From Crocinitomicaceae bacterium (GTDB lineage Bacteria; Bacteroidota; Bacteroidia; Flavobacteriales_D; Crocinitomicaceae): DNA of 64,000 bases. A program made the position numbers and the translations under genes. Under the pieces are notes generated by a model. That model made no database searches. It saw nothing but the letters and a program-made list of their open reading frames with translations, and was not told where the DNA came from. Positions 48,668-57,625 of the stretch are shown piece after piece. The stretch lies in NCBI GenBank assembly GCA_016708105.1, contig JADJGJ010000005.1, positions 26,526 to 90,525 of the forward strand. The letters run 5' to 3'. Within the stretch, counting starts at the first letter, position 1; each line of letters starts with the position of its first letter.

Positions 48668-50452
48668 TTAGTTAATCCAGATCAGGTAAGGCAAACGCGC
48701 CTGAATACTTGTTTTACCATTTAAAGTGCGCAGGTACGAATAGATATCCAACAACTGAATTTCAAGTGCAGATTTTGTAGTGAGGTTAATGCTTTGTTCA
48801 CCTTCAATGTTCGTGAGCAAATTGAATAATTCATTGTCTTCTTTTTCAGGGAAAATTCTAATGCGGATATCTTCTCTTGCAATACCTGCAGTATCAGCAG
48901 CAAAATAAATAGCATCCATCAAACCGCCAAACTCATCAATCAAACCAAGTTTTTTTGCATCAACCCCTGCCCATACTCGGCCTTGTCCAAGACTGTCTAC
49001 ATCTGCTGTTGTCATCCCTCTGCCATCAGCAACTTTGGTAATAAAATCAAGATAAATATCATCAACTCCGGCTTGAATTATTTCTAATTCTTGTTCAGTC
49101 AATAGGCGATTAGTTGAAAGCACGGCATGATCATTTGTAGTGACATGATCAAAGGTTATTCCCAATTTGTTTTTAAATAAATCTCCGGTGTATGGTATGA
49201 TTCCAAAAACTCCAATTGATCCGGTGATGGTATTTTGTTGCGCAAAAATTTTATCAGCGCCGCATGAGATATAATAGCCACCTGATGCAGCAACGTCACC
49301 CATTGAAACAATGACCGGTTTCAGCGCTTTTGTCAATATCACTTCTCGCCAAATTACATCACTTGCCAGCGCACTGCCACCCGGTGAATTTACCCTCAGC
49401 ACCACAGCCTGAATCGTGCTGTCTTCACGCGCTACCCTTATTTGTTCAGCCAATGAGTTACCGCCAATTTGACCCGGTATGCCATCTCCATCTACAATAT
49501 CACCTTCAGCAAATATCAAGGCAATATTTTTCTTTTCGAGTTTGGTGAGGGTTCGCTCAGCATTGGTTTTTTTAAGGCAATAGGTTTCAAAATTTACCAA
49601 GGCCAATTCATCATCAGGTTTTGTTCCGGATTTTCTGGTTAAAATATCCAATACCTGATCATAATATACAATGGCATCCGCAAGATGATAATCCACCGCA
49701 TCACCTGATTTTCGAACGTATACACTGTCAGCTATTTCATTGAGTTTTTCTACAGAGACTCCGCGAGATTCACTGATAGCAGTAGTCATAGTGTTCCACA
49801 ATGAATTTAAATACGTTTGTGTTTGCAAGCGACTTTCAGGACTCATCTGTTCATACATCAACGGCTCTACCGCACTTTTGAACCGGTTATTTGAGCCGCG
49901 AATGATTTGCATTTTCACTTCTAATTTTTCAAGAGCTCCTTTTAAAAATGCAATTTCTGCACCAAGACCTAAAAATTCAAGCATTCCACTTGGAAACACG
50001 TAAACAGAATCTGCCACGGATGAAAGGTAATATGATTTTTTATCATAGTTTTCAGCATACGCAATCACAAATTTTCCACTTGATTTAAAATCTGCGAGTC
50101 CATCTCTGATCTCTTTCGTAGTAGCCATGCCGGCCTGCAAGTTGTCACAATTCAGAAAAATGCCTTTGATATTTTTATCGTCTTTGGCAATTTTTAAACC
50201 TTCTAAAATTTCATACAAACCAAATTGTTTGTTCAATGAAATTGTTCCCGGATCAAAGCTTGCATAGGTATAGTCACCAAGTTCACCATCTAGTTTCATG
50301 TGCAAAACTGAGTTTTCGCTTACCACTAGTTTTTTAGGTTCAGTGAGGCTACCAATAACAGCACCTAGAATTAAAAAAAAGATCAGTGTTACAAGTAAGC
50401 CGGCAACAATGCTTGAAAGCAGTCCGGCCCAAAAAGTTTTCCAAAATGTCAT
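48668..50452 (-). CDS. sppA: Signal peptide peptidase SppA, 67-kDa type
   Basis: A 594-residue membrane-bound Ser/Lys protease that digests cleaved signal peptides. The N-terminal anchor is near residues 9-33. Of the tandem S49 domains, the catalytic lysine is K193 in RFKSAVEP and the nucleophile S391 in DVAASGGYYIS. Both agree with the E. coli enzyme. The C-terminal half includes VNSPGGSALASDVIWRE and NTITGSIGVFG. It is the first gene of a minus-strand group with dCMP deaminase and the S41 protease. Confidence 0.95.
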   Translation of the reverse strand: MTFWKTFWAGLLSSIVAGLLVTLIFFLILGAVIGSLTEPKKLVVSENSVLHMKLDGELGDYTYASFDPGTISLNKQFGLYEILEGLKIAKDDKNIKGIFLNCDNLQAGMATTKEIRDGLADFKSSGKFVIAYAENYDKKSYYLSSVADSVYVFPSGMLEFLGLGAEIAFLKGALEKLEVKMQIIRGSNNRFKSAVEPLMYEQMSPESRLQTQTYLNSLWNTMTTAISESRGVSVEKLNEIADSVYVRKSGDAVDYHLADAIVYYDQVLDILTRKSGTKPDDELALVNFETYCLKKTNAERTLTKLEKKNIALIFAEGDIVDGDGIPGQIGGNSLAEQIRVAREDSTIQAVVLRVNSPGGSALASDVIWREVILTKALKPVIVSMGDVAASGGYYISCGADKIFAQQNTITGSIGVFGIIPYTGDLFKNKLGITFDHVTTNDHAVLSTNRLLTEQELEIIQAGVDDIYLDFITKVADGRGMTTADVDSLGQGRVWAGVDAKKLGLIDEFGGLMDAIYFAADTAGIAREDIRIRIFPEKEDNELFNLLTNIEGEQSINLTTKSALEIQLLDIYSYLRTLNGKTSIQARLPYLIWIN

Positions 50453-50470
50453 ACTTCACCAAATTTTACT

Positions 50471-50478
50471 CAAAGGTA
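50471..50478 (-). promoter_or_regulatory. Bacteroidota -7 promoter element (minus)
   Basis: TACCTTTG on the minus strand, 19 bp upstream of the sppA ATG at 50452. Confidence 0.6.
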
Positions 50479-50571
50479 CTAATTCAGCGCTTGATAGTGA
50501 AAGAATTGTGCTGAGTGGGGGAAAAGTTCTTTGGATGATTTTGAAATGATACATCGCATTCTTCGTTTTCG

Positions 50572-50579
50572 TACATTTG
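50572..50579 (+). promoter_or_regulatory. Bacteroidota -7 promoter element
   Basis: TACATTTG ends five bases before the glycosyltransferase ATG at 50585. It argues against an earlier in-frame ATG at 50531 and implies little or no leader. Confidence 0.5.
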
Positions 50580-50584
50580 ATACC

Positions 50585-51706
50585 ATGCCAAAAAAACGCA
50601 AGATCATTGTCTCTGTCACAAATGATTTGTACACCGATAACCGAGTGCGCAAGGTATGTGAATTTCTGGTGAAACATAATTTTGAGGTAACCTTGGTTGG
50701 GCGCAAATTGAAAGATAGCCTGGCCATGCCTGCAAATCTTCAATACAAAACCAAACGGTTCAAGTTGTGTTTTACAAAAGGTGCGTTGTTTTATGCAAAC
50801 TATAATTTGCGTTTGTTTTTTTATTTGCTCTTCCATTCTGCAGATGCCTTGTTAGCAAATGATTTGGATACACTGTTGGCAAATCATTGGGCCAGAAAAT
50901 TCAAACGAAATTGCCAATTGATTTATGATTCACATGAGTATTTTATTGGTGTACCCGAATTAGAACATAAACCTCGAGTAAAAAATATTTGGCGACGTAT
51001 TGAAAAAAAATATCTGCCCAAAGTGAACGCCATGTATACGGTGAATGAATCTATAGCAGATTTGTATCGTCAGGAATATGGAATTCCTATTCAAGTAGTA
51101 AGAAATATTGCGGATAAGCCAGCTGCAATTGAAACTAGAACGCGCGCTGAAATAGGTTTGCCAAATGATAAGCGCATCATTATTTTTCAGGGAGCAGGGA
51201 TCAATATGCATCGCGGAGCTGAAGAATTAATTTCAGCTATGAAACAGGTGAAAAATGCGGTGTTGATTTTTGTTGGTGGGGGTGATGTGATTGAGCAATT
51301 GAAAAATCAATCTGCAAAAGAGAATCTTACTGATAGCGTTTTATTTTTTGGAAAACAACCATATTCACGCTTATTGAATTTTACACGCCTGGCTGACTTA
51401 GGCGTATCTTTAGACAAAGACACGAATATCAATTATCGTTTTTCATTACCCAATAAATTATTTGATTATATCCATTGTCAAATTCCGGTTTTGGTTTCTG
51501 ATTTGCCTGAAATTAAAAAGATTGTACAAACCTATGATATTGGGTTAATCACGCAAAGTCATCAACCTGAATTATTGGCTGCACAAATCAACGCGCTGTT
51601 TGAAGATGAAGAATTATACAACAGGTTAAAAGCTAACACAAAGCGGGCATCAGAAGAACTCACCTGGGAAAACGAATGCAAGGTGCTTGAAAAAATATAT
51701 CTTTGA
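50585..51706 (+). CDS. GT-B fold glycosyltransferase (GT4-like)
   Basis: A 373-residue cytosolic glycosyltransferase with two Rossmann-like halves. Support comes from SVTNDLYTDNRVRKVCEFL at the start, LIYDSHEYFIGVPE, IIIFQGAGINMHRGAEELI at the start of the second half, and FSLPNKLFDYIHCQIPV with the donor-site E/L pattern of GT4. The start at 50585 follows a -7 element; a longer frame from 50531 adds 18 residues. The second, broken glycosyltransferase begins inside its last bases, so both probably build the same glycan. Confidence 0.88.
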   Translation: MPKKRKIIVSVTNDLYTDNRVRKVCEFLVKHNFEVTLVGRKLKDSLAMPANLQYKTKRFKLCFTKGALFYANYNLRLFFYLLFHSADALLANDLDTLLANHWARKFKRNCQLIYDSHEYFIGVPELEHKPRVKNIWRRIEKKYLPKVNAMYTVNESIADLYRQEYGIPIQVVRNIADKPAAIETRTRAEIGLPNDKRIIIFQGAGINMHRGAEELISAMKQVKNAVLIFVGGGDVIEQLKNQSAKENLTDSVLFFGKQPYSRLLNFTRLADLGVSLDKDTNINYRFSLPNKLFDYIHCQIPVLVSDLPEIKKIVQTYDIGLITQSHQPELLAAQINALFEDEELYNRLKANTKRASEELTWENECKVLEKIYL

Positions 51707-52870
51707 TTCATTGGAAAAAAAACTGCATATCATCGCCTTTGACGTTCCCTGGCCTCCAAACTATGGCGGAATTGTTGATGTATTCTATAAACTGAAATCC
51801 CTGCATGATGCCGGAGTAAAAATAATTTATCATTGCTTTTATTACAGTGGACACAATAAACCAACTGATGAATTGAATCAGTATTGTGAGAAACTGTATT
51901 ATTACCATCGTCCAAAAAACATTTTCAAATTATTGTTCAGCGTAAAACCTTATGTGGTTTCAAGCAGATCTTCAAAAAAACTATTGGATAATTTATGCCG
52001 TGATGATGCTCCTATTTTATTTGATGGATTGCAAACTTGTGCTTTTTTGAATCATCCCGCTTTACAGAACAGAAAAAAATATGTGAGAGCAAATAATATT
52101 GAGCACACCTATTATCGAGAGTTGGCTGAGGTGGAGAGAAATTTTTGAAACGCAAATATTTAGATCGTGAAGCAGACAGGCTGGCTTTTTTTGAACCGGA
52201 ACTAAAGCACGCAACCAAAATATTTGCTGTAGCCAGAATGGATGTTGAGCATTTTGCTCAGTACGCAGAGACTGTTCATGTGCCTCCGTTTTTCAATACT
52301 GATCATGCCCGACGTGATGTAAATAAAAGTGGTATTGATGGAAGATTCATTTTATTTCAGGGAAACTTGCGCGTGCGTGAAAATGAATTGGCGGCAAAAT
52401 TCATCATTAATCAAGTGGCACCGTTGATTAGGCATAAAGTGGTTATTGCAGGTAAGTCGCCATCAAGTTGGTTGAAGAATGAAGCATCAGTTCAAGAAAA
52501 TGTGAGGATGATTGATACACCCACGTCAATTCAAATGGATTCACTTATTCAACATGCACATATTCATTTGCTCATCACGTTTCAGCAAACCGGCATCAAG
52601 TTGAAATTATTGCATGCACTTGACTCCGGAAAACACATCATCATTAATTCAAAAATGGATGACGCCGGAATATTTGCAACACTTTGCGCGGTTGAAGATA
52701 AGGCAGAAGACATGGCAAAGAGAATTGAAAAAATGATGAAAATTGAATTTACTCCTGAAATGTTTGCAGAGCGTAAAGAGAAATTTTCACAGCTGTTCAA
52801 CAATCAACTGAATGCAAAAAAAATAGTGGAAGAAATGTTTACTCAAACTTCACCTGCTCAAATGGATTGA
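51687..52870 (+). CDS. Second glycosyltransferase, broken by a one-base deletion
   Basis: Two frames that read as one protein: 51687-52148 and 52145-52870. The first part ([19 protein letters not shown] to [12 protein letters not shown]) and the second ([53 protein letters not shown]) match the halves of a GT-B glycosyltransferase. A T-run of five at 52142-52146, where six would restore the frame, is the break. The joined protein would be about 395 residues. It may be a miscall or a recent loss. An alternative TTG start lies at 51711, since the ATG overlaps the previous gene by 20 bp. Confidence 0.75.
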
Positions 52871-53558
52871 ATACATTCATTGGATTGAGCTCAACAACCG
52901 TTTTATTTTCAACTTTCATGGTGCGTGATGGGAATTGTTCCATGATAGACATATCATGCGTAGCCATCAAAACCGAAGTGCCTTCTTTGGCAATGGCCAT
53001 CAGTACAGCCATCACTTCACGTGAAGTTTCTGGATCAAGATTACCCGTTGGTTCATCAGCAATGATAAACTTTGGATTATTCACCAACGCACGTGCAATG
53101 GCAACCCGTTGTTGTTCTCCGCCTGAAAGTTGATGCGGCATTTTATCACCTTGATGATCAAGCCCGACAAGACGCAAAACATCCTGAGCTTGTTTGGTAA
53201 TTTCTGCTTTATTTTTCCAGCCGGTTGAGCGCATGACAAAAAATAAATTTTCATTTACCGTACGATCAGAAAGTAACTGAAAATCCTGAAAAACAATTCC
53301 TAATTTACGCCGTAAAAAAGGAACATCTTTGCGTTGTAATCCATTGAGCTTATGTCCTGCCACTTCTCCTTCACCACCACTTAGCATAAGCTCACCGTAG
53401 AGCGCTTTCAACAAGGTACTTTTGCCTGCGCCGGTTTTTCCAATGAGATATACAAACTCACCTTTTTTAAGATAAATATTTACCTCAGTTAATACCGTAA
53501 CGCCTCCCTGTTGCAGCTCGCCGTTTTTTATCCAGAAAATATTTTCAGGTGATTCCAT
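52839..53558 (-). CDS. ftsE: FtsE-like ABC transporter ATPase
   Basis: A 239-residue ATPase. Walker [10 protein letters not shown] (40-48), ABC signature LSGGEQQR (144-151), Walker [12 protein letters not shown] (166-176) and H-loop ATHD are all present. The FtsE branch is suggested by the length and by [20 protein letters not shown]. FtsE works with FtsX to activate peptidoglycan hydrolases at division. No ftsX is adjacent, which is common in Bacteroidota. Its 3' end overlaps the convergent glycosyltransferase by 32 bp. Confidence 0.88.
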   Translation of the reverse strand: MESPENIFWIKNGELQQGGVTVLTEVNIYLKKGEFVYLIGKTGAGKSTLLKALYGELMLSGGEGEVAGHKLNGLQRKDVPFLRRKLGIVFQDFQLLSDRTVNENLFFVMRSTGWKNKAEITKQAQDVLRLVGLDHQGDKMPHQLSGGEQQRVAIARALVNNPKFIIADEPTGNLDPETSREVMAVLMAIAKEGTSVLMATHDMSIMEQFPSRTMKVENKTVVELNPMNVFNPFEQVKFE

Positions 53559-53717
53559 AATCGTTTGTAAAAGTAACGAATTAGAAACATGACCACAAGG
53601 CAGAATGTGTTCATTTGTATTAAGTTTTTAACCTCGTGAGGTGGATTGCCGGAAGAATTTTTATAGTCACTAAAGCTTCATGCGCTGCTTACACCTGAGA
53701 ATTCTCAAGAAATGTAG

Positions 53718-53725
53718 TAAATTTG
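53718..53725 (+). promoter_or_regulatory. -7 promoter element before tRNA-Arg
   Basis: TAAATTTG matches TAnnTTTG and ends 13 bp upstream of the tRNA-Arg 5' end. Confidence 0.55.
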
Positions 53726-53738
53726 CACCCTATTTTTT

Positions 53739-53810
53739 GGCTGCGTAGTTCAATGGATAGAATAGAAGTTTCCTAAACTTTTGATACAGGTTCGATTCCT
53801 GTCGCGGCTA
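53739..53810 (+). tRNA. tRNA-Arg (CCT)
   Basis: A 72-nt tRNA starting GGCTGCGTAGTTCAATGG. The anticodon stem GAAGT/ACTTT holds loop TTCCTAA, giving anticodon CCT for the AGG codon. The T-arm ACAGG-TTCGATT-CCTGT is canonical. The acceptor stem pairs with two G-T wobbles. CCA is not encoded. The accessory region starts just downstream. Confidence 0.9.
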
Positions 53811-53817
53811 CAAAAAT

Positions 53818-53908
53818 CAGAGTGAGTGTGAGTGTGAGAGCGCTGCACTCACTTTGTTGTTTTTAGACAGAGCGTTACGGATCGCTCCAGTACTCCGCAC
53901 TCACTCTG
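53818..53908. repeat. Long hairpin between tRNA-Arg and its decayed copy
   Basis: Perfect 11-base inverted arms, CAGAGTGAGTG at 53818-53828 and CACTCACTCTG at 53898-53908. A third partial arm (GCACTCACTTTG) lies near 53845. The stem may stop readthrough from the tRNA. Confidence 0.6.
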
Positions 53909-53913
53909 TAAAA

Positions 53914-54013
53914 GGCCGCCTAGTTCAATAGTTAGAATGAAAGTTTCTGGCACTTTAGATCCAGGTTCCATGTCTGTCTGGCGATAGGCAGACAGGGACT
54001 CCTGTCGTGGCAA
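53914..54013 (+). pseudogene. Decayed tRNA-like copy split by a 28-bp palindrome
   Basis: It starts GGCCGCCTAGTTCAATAG and follows the upstream tRNA-Arg through the D-arm, anticodon arm (loop TTCTGGC) and T-arm start. The T-loop TTC|GACTCC is interrupted by 28 bases with CTGTCTG/CAGACAG arms (about 53971-53996). The acceptor ends no longer pair. Removing the insert gives an almost normal T-arm. It looks like a tandem tRNA duplicate struck by a mobile palindrome. Confidence 0.7.
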
Positions 54014-54015
54014 CT

Positions 54016-54052
54016 AAAAATCATCGTGTGAGTGACAACACTATGATTTTTT
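54016..54052 (+). terminator. Rho-independent terminator
   Basis: Arms AAAAATCATCGTGT and ACACTATGATTTTT (one mismatch each) with a T-run. It ends nine bases from the BRO-N gene stop and could serve that minus-strand gene as well. Confidence 0.7.
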
Positions 54053-54060
54053 CTTTGCGT

Positions 54061-54960
54061 TCACTCCGAATTCTTTCTTTTGCCCTTACCTGTTGATTTA
54101 ATCTTTTTATTTTCCGGATTTATCAATATCTGTTTTGCATTGGACGAGCTAACTACTTTCTTACCGGTTTTTGATTCTAATTCTTTCAGCGCAACTTTAG
54201 CAACATTGCCCCCTTGTTTGGCAACTTTTTTACTTTGCTGAAAATTTTTAGGATTAGTTGCTGCTGAAATATCTTTCGTAGATGCTTCGGCAAGCATGTT
54301 CAAAATCAATTCTGTGTTGGTCATGTTGTCGCGCAGGTTTTCCTTTTTTAAACCTTTCAGTACTTTATACTCCTTGGTTGTTTTACCTGCCCAGGCTTTT
54401 GTGATAATATCGGTGAGCGTGGCAAATTGCATCCCTTCTTTTAGCCCACGTTTTTTCCATTCATCGGTTAGTTCTTTTCGAATCTCAATACTTTTTAACC
54501 GCTGATTGATCCAGCTTTCAGAATAACCCAAACGCATGTATTGCTCCAGTGCTCTGTCAATACTGAGTTCAGGATCTTGCATTTCATCCAAACGTTCTGC
54601 TGCTACCTGAGCTAACCATAATTTAAACGGCTCTGCCTTAGGTGATGGTATAGATTGAATTAAACGGAAAAGTTGTTCTGTATCCGCAACATCTGTTAAA
54701 TAAAATTTGCCATCTGTTGATTGCATTTTCAGTTGACTACAATTTGTAGCCAACTGACTTCCTTCAGCCTTCAGTCTGGTTTTAAGAACGCTCCAATACT
54801 TTCTCGGGTTTGGGCTTTCGGTGAGAATAGCAATAACATCTACAATAGAAAAATACCATTGTTCATTTTCCAAATCCCAAAGTGTGCGCACTTTTTTATC
54901 TTCAAATATTTTTATTGCTTCTTGCTTTGTCATAGATTTTTTTTCGATTTGGGTGTTCAA
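54061..54960 (-). CDS. BRO-N domain protein (antirepressor-like)
   Basis: A 299-residue cytosolic protein. The N-terminal half (about 20-130) has the BRO-N fold features: VRTLWDLENEQWYFSIVDVI, SPNPRKYWSVLKTRL, DGKFYLTDVADTEQLFRLI and IPSPKAEPFKLWLAQVAAER. The basic C-terminal half ends in a Lys-rich tail. BRO-N domains occur in phage antirepressors and bind nucleic acids. It lies 112 bp downstream of the retron reverse transcriptase on the same strand. An effector role is an inference; many Bacteroidota carry similar genes without a retron. A start at M10 (54933) is also possible. Confidence 0.75.
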   Translation of the reverse strand: MNTQIEKKSMTKQEAIKIFEDKKVRTLWDLENEQWYFSIVDVIAILTESPNPRKYWSVLKTRLKAEGSQLATNCSQLKMQSTDGKFYLTDVADTEQLFRLIQSIPSPKAEPFKLWLAQVAAERLDEMQDPELSIDRALEQYMRLGYSESWINQRLKSIEIRKELTDEWKKRGLKEGMQFATLTDIITKAWAGKTTKEYKVLKGLKKENLRDNMTNTELILNMLAEASTKDISAATNPKNFQQSKKVAKQGGNVAKVALKELESKTGKKVVSSSNAKQILINPENKKIKSTGKGKRKNSE

Positions 54961-55072
54961 AATTACTGAATTGTGCCAATTGTATTTATCATGTAAACTA
55001 ATCGTGAGACGGTATTATTCACTTTCATGCGGCGCTACAATTTTTTCATGGGCTATTTTGTCTCCGGTTGAA

Positions 55073-56182
55073 CTAGGAATCAGCCATCCCAAAAGGCACA
55101 AGCTCCCATTTAAATTTTTTATAAATCGTATCTTCACGACCTCTAACCTGACCAATAAAGTCAATATATCCATGTAGTTTATTGATGAAACGAAATTGTA
55201 ATTCGTGATTATTTTTAGTTGATTTTCTGAAATGATTTCCGGTGGCGTTTTCAAGTCCATTCAGTTTCAGATCATGTATCATGGCACGAATTTTTCGTAT
55301 GAATTTTCTATCCACATTCACCTTTTCATTCACCACCAAACCGGTGACCAATTGTTTTTGATTTTGAGTGCGGATGCGCCATTTTTTTGCGTTGATTTCG
55401 AATTGATTTCTGCAAATAATTTCTTTCAACTCAATTTTCATTTCTTCCGTGATTCGTTCATTAGTAGAGAAGGTTAAATCATCAGCGTAACGCGAATAAT
55501 TCAATTTATTTTTCAGTGAAAATTCATGTAGGTTCTGATCTAATTCAAGACAGATAAAGTTGGAAAGAATAGGTGAGGTGGGCGCCCCGGTTGGTAATCT
55601 CTTTTGCCAGGTGCAAAGTAAGGCAAGGGCTGCCGCAATATCTTCATTAAATTTAAAAAGTGGCGACTTAAACAAAGTGAAAATTCTTGCCGCAGAAACT
55701 GACTCAAAAAAATCTTTCAAATCAAGATTGAGCACTACTTGTTGCCCAATGTGTTTTGATGCATTGGTTGCAATACCTGACGTGAACGCAGCATGCCTCG
55801 TTTTCTTTACAAATCCAAAGGAGTTTTCATAACCAACGAGAAGATAATAGGCTTGAAGTGCAGCATTTATTTTTTTCTGCATGCGCTTGAGTACCGGTTC
55901 AGGAATTTGAATTTTACGCTGCCCGCCTTTTTTTTTATTGAGTGCGTATTCAGTGTAGTTTGGTTCATTCAGAATCTTTTCTAAATATGATTTGGGAATC
56001 TGATCAAAAAAGCAAATCATGTCATGACTGTTTTCAATCATGAGTAATCGGGCACTTTCAAATTCATTTTTTGACAAGTGGTTTAATACAGCAGGTCGCA
56101 TTGAATAACGCAGGCGATAATTAAGTTTCATCCAGCGTTTGTACCGGCGTGCAGTGCTTATGAGTTCATCTGATGTAAGCAT
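55073..56182 (-). CDS. Retron reverse transcriptase
   Basis: A 369-residue RNA-directed DNA polymerase. The RT core has NLDLKDFFESV (metal Asp, about 153-163), LPTGAPTSPILSN (196-208) and the catalytic box RYADDL with YADD at 232-235. Two marks peculiar to retron RTs are present: NAxxH in the X region (NASKH, 140-144) and VTG in the Y region (279-281). It copies part of a structured RNA into msDNA. The ATG at 56182 is chosen, since the frame upstream runs through the candidate msr-msd RNA. The stop at 55073 is followed by the BRO-N gene. Confidence 0.88.
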   Translation of the reverse strand: MLTSDELISTARRYKRWMKLNYRLRYSMRPAVLNHLSKNEFESARLLMIENSHDMICFFDQIPKSYLEKILNEPNYTEYALNKKKGGQRKIQIPEPVLKRMQKKINAALQAYYLLVGYENSFGFVKKTRHAAFTSGIATNASKHIGQQVVLNLDLKDFFESVSAARIFTLFKSPLFKFNEDIAAALALLCTWQKRLPTGAPTSPILSNFICLELDQNLHEFSLKNKLNYSRYADDLTFSTNERITEEMKIELKEIICRNQFEINAKKWRIRTQNQKQLVTGLVVNEKVNVDRKFIRKIRAMIHDLKLNGLENATGNHFRKSTKNNHELQFRFINKLHGYIDFIGQVRGREDTIYKKFKWELVPFGMADS

Positions 56183-56189
56183 AAAAAAA

Positions 56190-56351
56190 GAGCCGTTGCT
56201 GATTATCTGAATTTCATCTGCTTTGAGTAGCGGAACGCAGTGAGCAACGCAGAAGCAGGTGAACGCAGTGACCACAGGTTCCGATTCTCAACGGGTTGCA
56301 GGTACACAACCGCGGATCGTTAATTCGATTCATAATGCCGCGCAACGGCTC
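56190..56351 (-). ncRNA. Candidate retron msr-msd RNA
   Basis: On the minus strand the element begins with GAGCCGTTGC (56342-56351) and ends with the exact complement GCAACGGCTC (56190-56199), as the a1/a2 repeats of retrons do. It ends eight bases before the reverse transcriptase ATG. The 162-nt span holds a GGTTG-CAACC hairpin, an ATCG-CGAT hairpin and a possible msd stem with CGGAAC/GTTCCG arms (56278-56283 and 56231-56236). The msd stem is shorter than in well-studied retrons and the branching guanosine is not identified, so boundaries need folding. A T7 run follows a2. Confidence 0.6.
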
Positions 56352-56460
56352 AAGTTAAAGTTTTAAATAAATAATTTCTCCCCTTGAGGTGAGATCAAGT
56401 GGGGTGACAGCATGAGATAAAAATTTATATTTTACCTGAACAACCACCTACTATCACTCT

Positions 56461-56487
56461 TATCTGCGCTGTCGCTTCGGCAGATAA
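56461..56487 (-). other. Hairpin after the DnaB-like gene
   Basis: TATCTGC and GCAGATA arms surround GCTGTCGCTTCG, nine bases beyond the DnaB-like stop. No T-run follows on the minus strand. A second CCCC-rich inverted repeat lies near 56380-56405. Confidence 0.4.
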
Positions 56488-56495
56488 AAATCCCA

Positions 56496-57548
56496 TCAAA
56501 AAGGTGCGCCATCTTTCAACTCATCCAATCTGCCTGAATTAAATTTAAATGCCGGCCAGGTTTGATCTACTCCATTTCTCAATCTGCCTGTTTCTTTTTC
56601 AAATCCTAATTTAATTGTGTTCAGCGGACCGGTTCTGTTTTTTGCTAAAATTAATTCCAGGATACCATCAGTTGGCATACCGGTTTCATCTTCAAACAAA
56701 CCATAATATTCAGGGCGATATACAAAAAACACTTTATCCGCTTCCTGTTCTATGGCACCGCTTTCACGCAAGTCTGACAAGTACGGTCGTTTATCACCAC
56801 CTCGTGTTTCAGCTGAGCGACTTAGTTGACTGGACACAAGAAAACACAAACCCAATTCACGCGCCATATTTTTTATCTCTCGCGTGATCATTGAAATTTC
56901 CAAATCACGATTATTCTTGAACCGATGCGTTTTCATCAATTGCAAATAATCCATCACAATCACCCGCACGCCTTTTTCTTTCACCGCTTTTTCACACATC
57001 AGCCTAATGAGACTGAGCGAATGATTTCCGGTATCATGAATATATAGTGGTAATTTTTTCCACTCATCCATCACCTTGATCAATTCAACTTTTTCAGCAT
57101 CATCCAATGCAATGCGTTCAATTTTTTGCACAGGCACTTCACTCAAACCTGAAATGAAACGGTTCATCAAAGCATCCGCTCCCAAATCAAACGAGAAATA
57201 TAAAACCGGAACCTGTCTTGCCAAATTCAGACTCAAATTCACCAGTACCGATGTTTTCCCCATTCCCGGTCTTCCACCAAACACCACCATTTCACCGCCG
57301 TGCAATCCGCCGGTGAGTTCATCTAATTGAGCAAAACCCGTTTTCAAAAAACCCTCTTCAAGATTGGTATTCAAAAGCAAGTCCATTTTATCTTTTACCA
57401 ATTCAGTAAAATCTTTTGGTTCCTTACCAAGTTCCTGCTTGAAATTGCGCTGCTCAAGCAAAAATCTCAACTCATGCAAAAGCTCATGTTCACTGATGCC
57501 TTGAAGCTCAACCAGTTTTTTTAATTCGTCGTGCAGTGGATTTGTCAT
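56496..57548 (-). CDS. DnaB-like helicase, C-terminal domain only
   Basis: A 350-residue RecA-fold ATPase matching the DnaB C-terminal domain. Walker A GRPGMGKT (92-99), Walker B VIVMDYLQLM, SQLSRSAETRGGDKRPYLSD and LAKNRTGPLN are present. The first about 60 residues are helical and unlike the DnaB N-terminal hexamer collar, which is missing. A full replicative DnaB would be about 470-500 residues, so this is a second, DnaB-related enzyme, perhaps of phage or plasmid origin or a nearby accessory function. It could load on or unwind DNA, but its partner is unknown. Confidence 0.85.
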   Translation of the reverse strand: MTNPLHDELKKLVELQGISEHELLHELRFLLEQRNFKQELGKEPKDFTELVKDKMDLLLNTNLEEGFLKTGFAQLDELTGGLHGGEMVVFGGRPGMGKTSVLVNLSLNLARQVPVLYFSFDLGADALMNRFISGLSEVPVQKIERIALDDAEKVELIKVMDEWKKLPLYIHDTGNHSLSLIRLMCEKAVKEKGVRVIVMDYLQLMKTHRFKNNRDLEISMITREIKNMARELGLCFLVSSQLSRSAETRGGDKRPYLSDLRESGAIEQEADKVFFVYRPEYYGLFEDETGMPTDGILELILAKNRTGPLNTIKLGFEKETGRLRNGVDQTWPAFKFNSGRLDELKDGAPF

Positions 57549-57625
57549 AGCATAAATTTACGAGGACTAGAAATAAGATGAATGGGTGTTGAAAAATTTA
57601 GTTGGGTTTTGAACATTGGGGGGGG

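Noticed and set aside
53914..54013. Functional tRNA-Gln (CTG)
   Set aside because: The anticodon loop could read CTG, but the T-loop is interrupted and the acceptor ends do not pair.
55015..55260. 81-residue minus-strand frame after the RT
   Set aside because: It overlaps the RT 3' end in another frame and shows no domain or start signal.
56183..56275. Upstream extension of the retron RT (31 residues)
   Set aside because: It would be coded by the candidate msr-msd RNA and is not conserved-looking. M32 is a better start.
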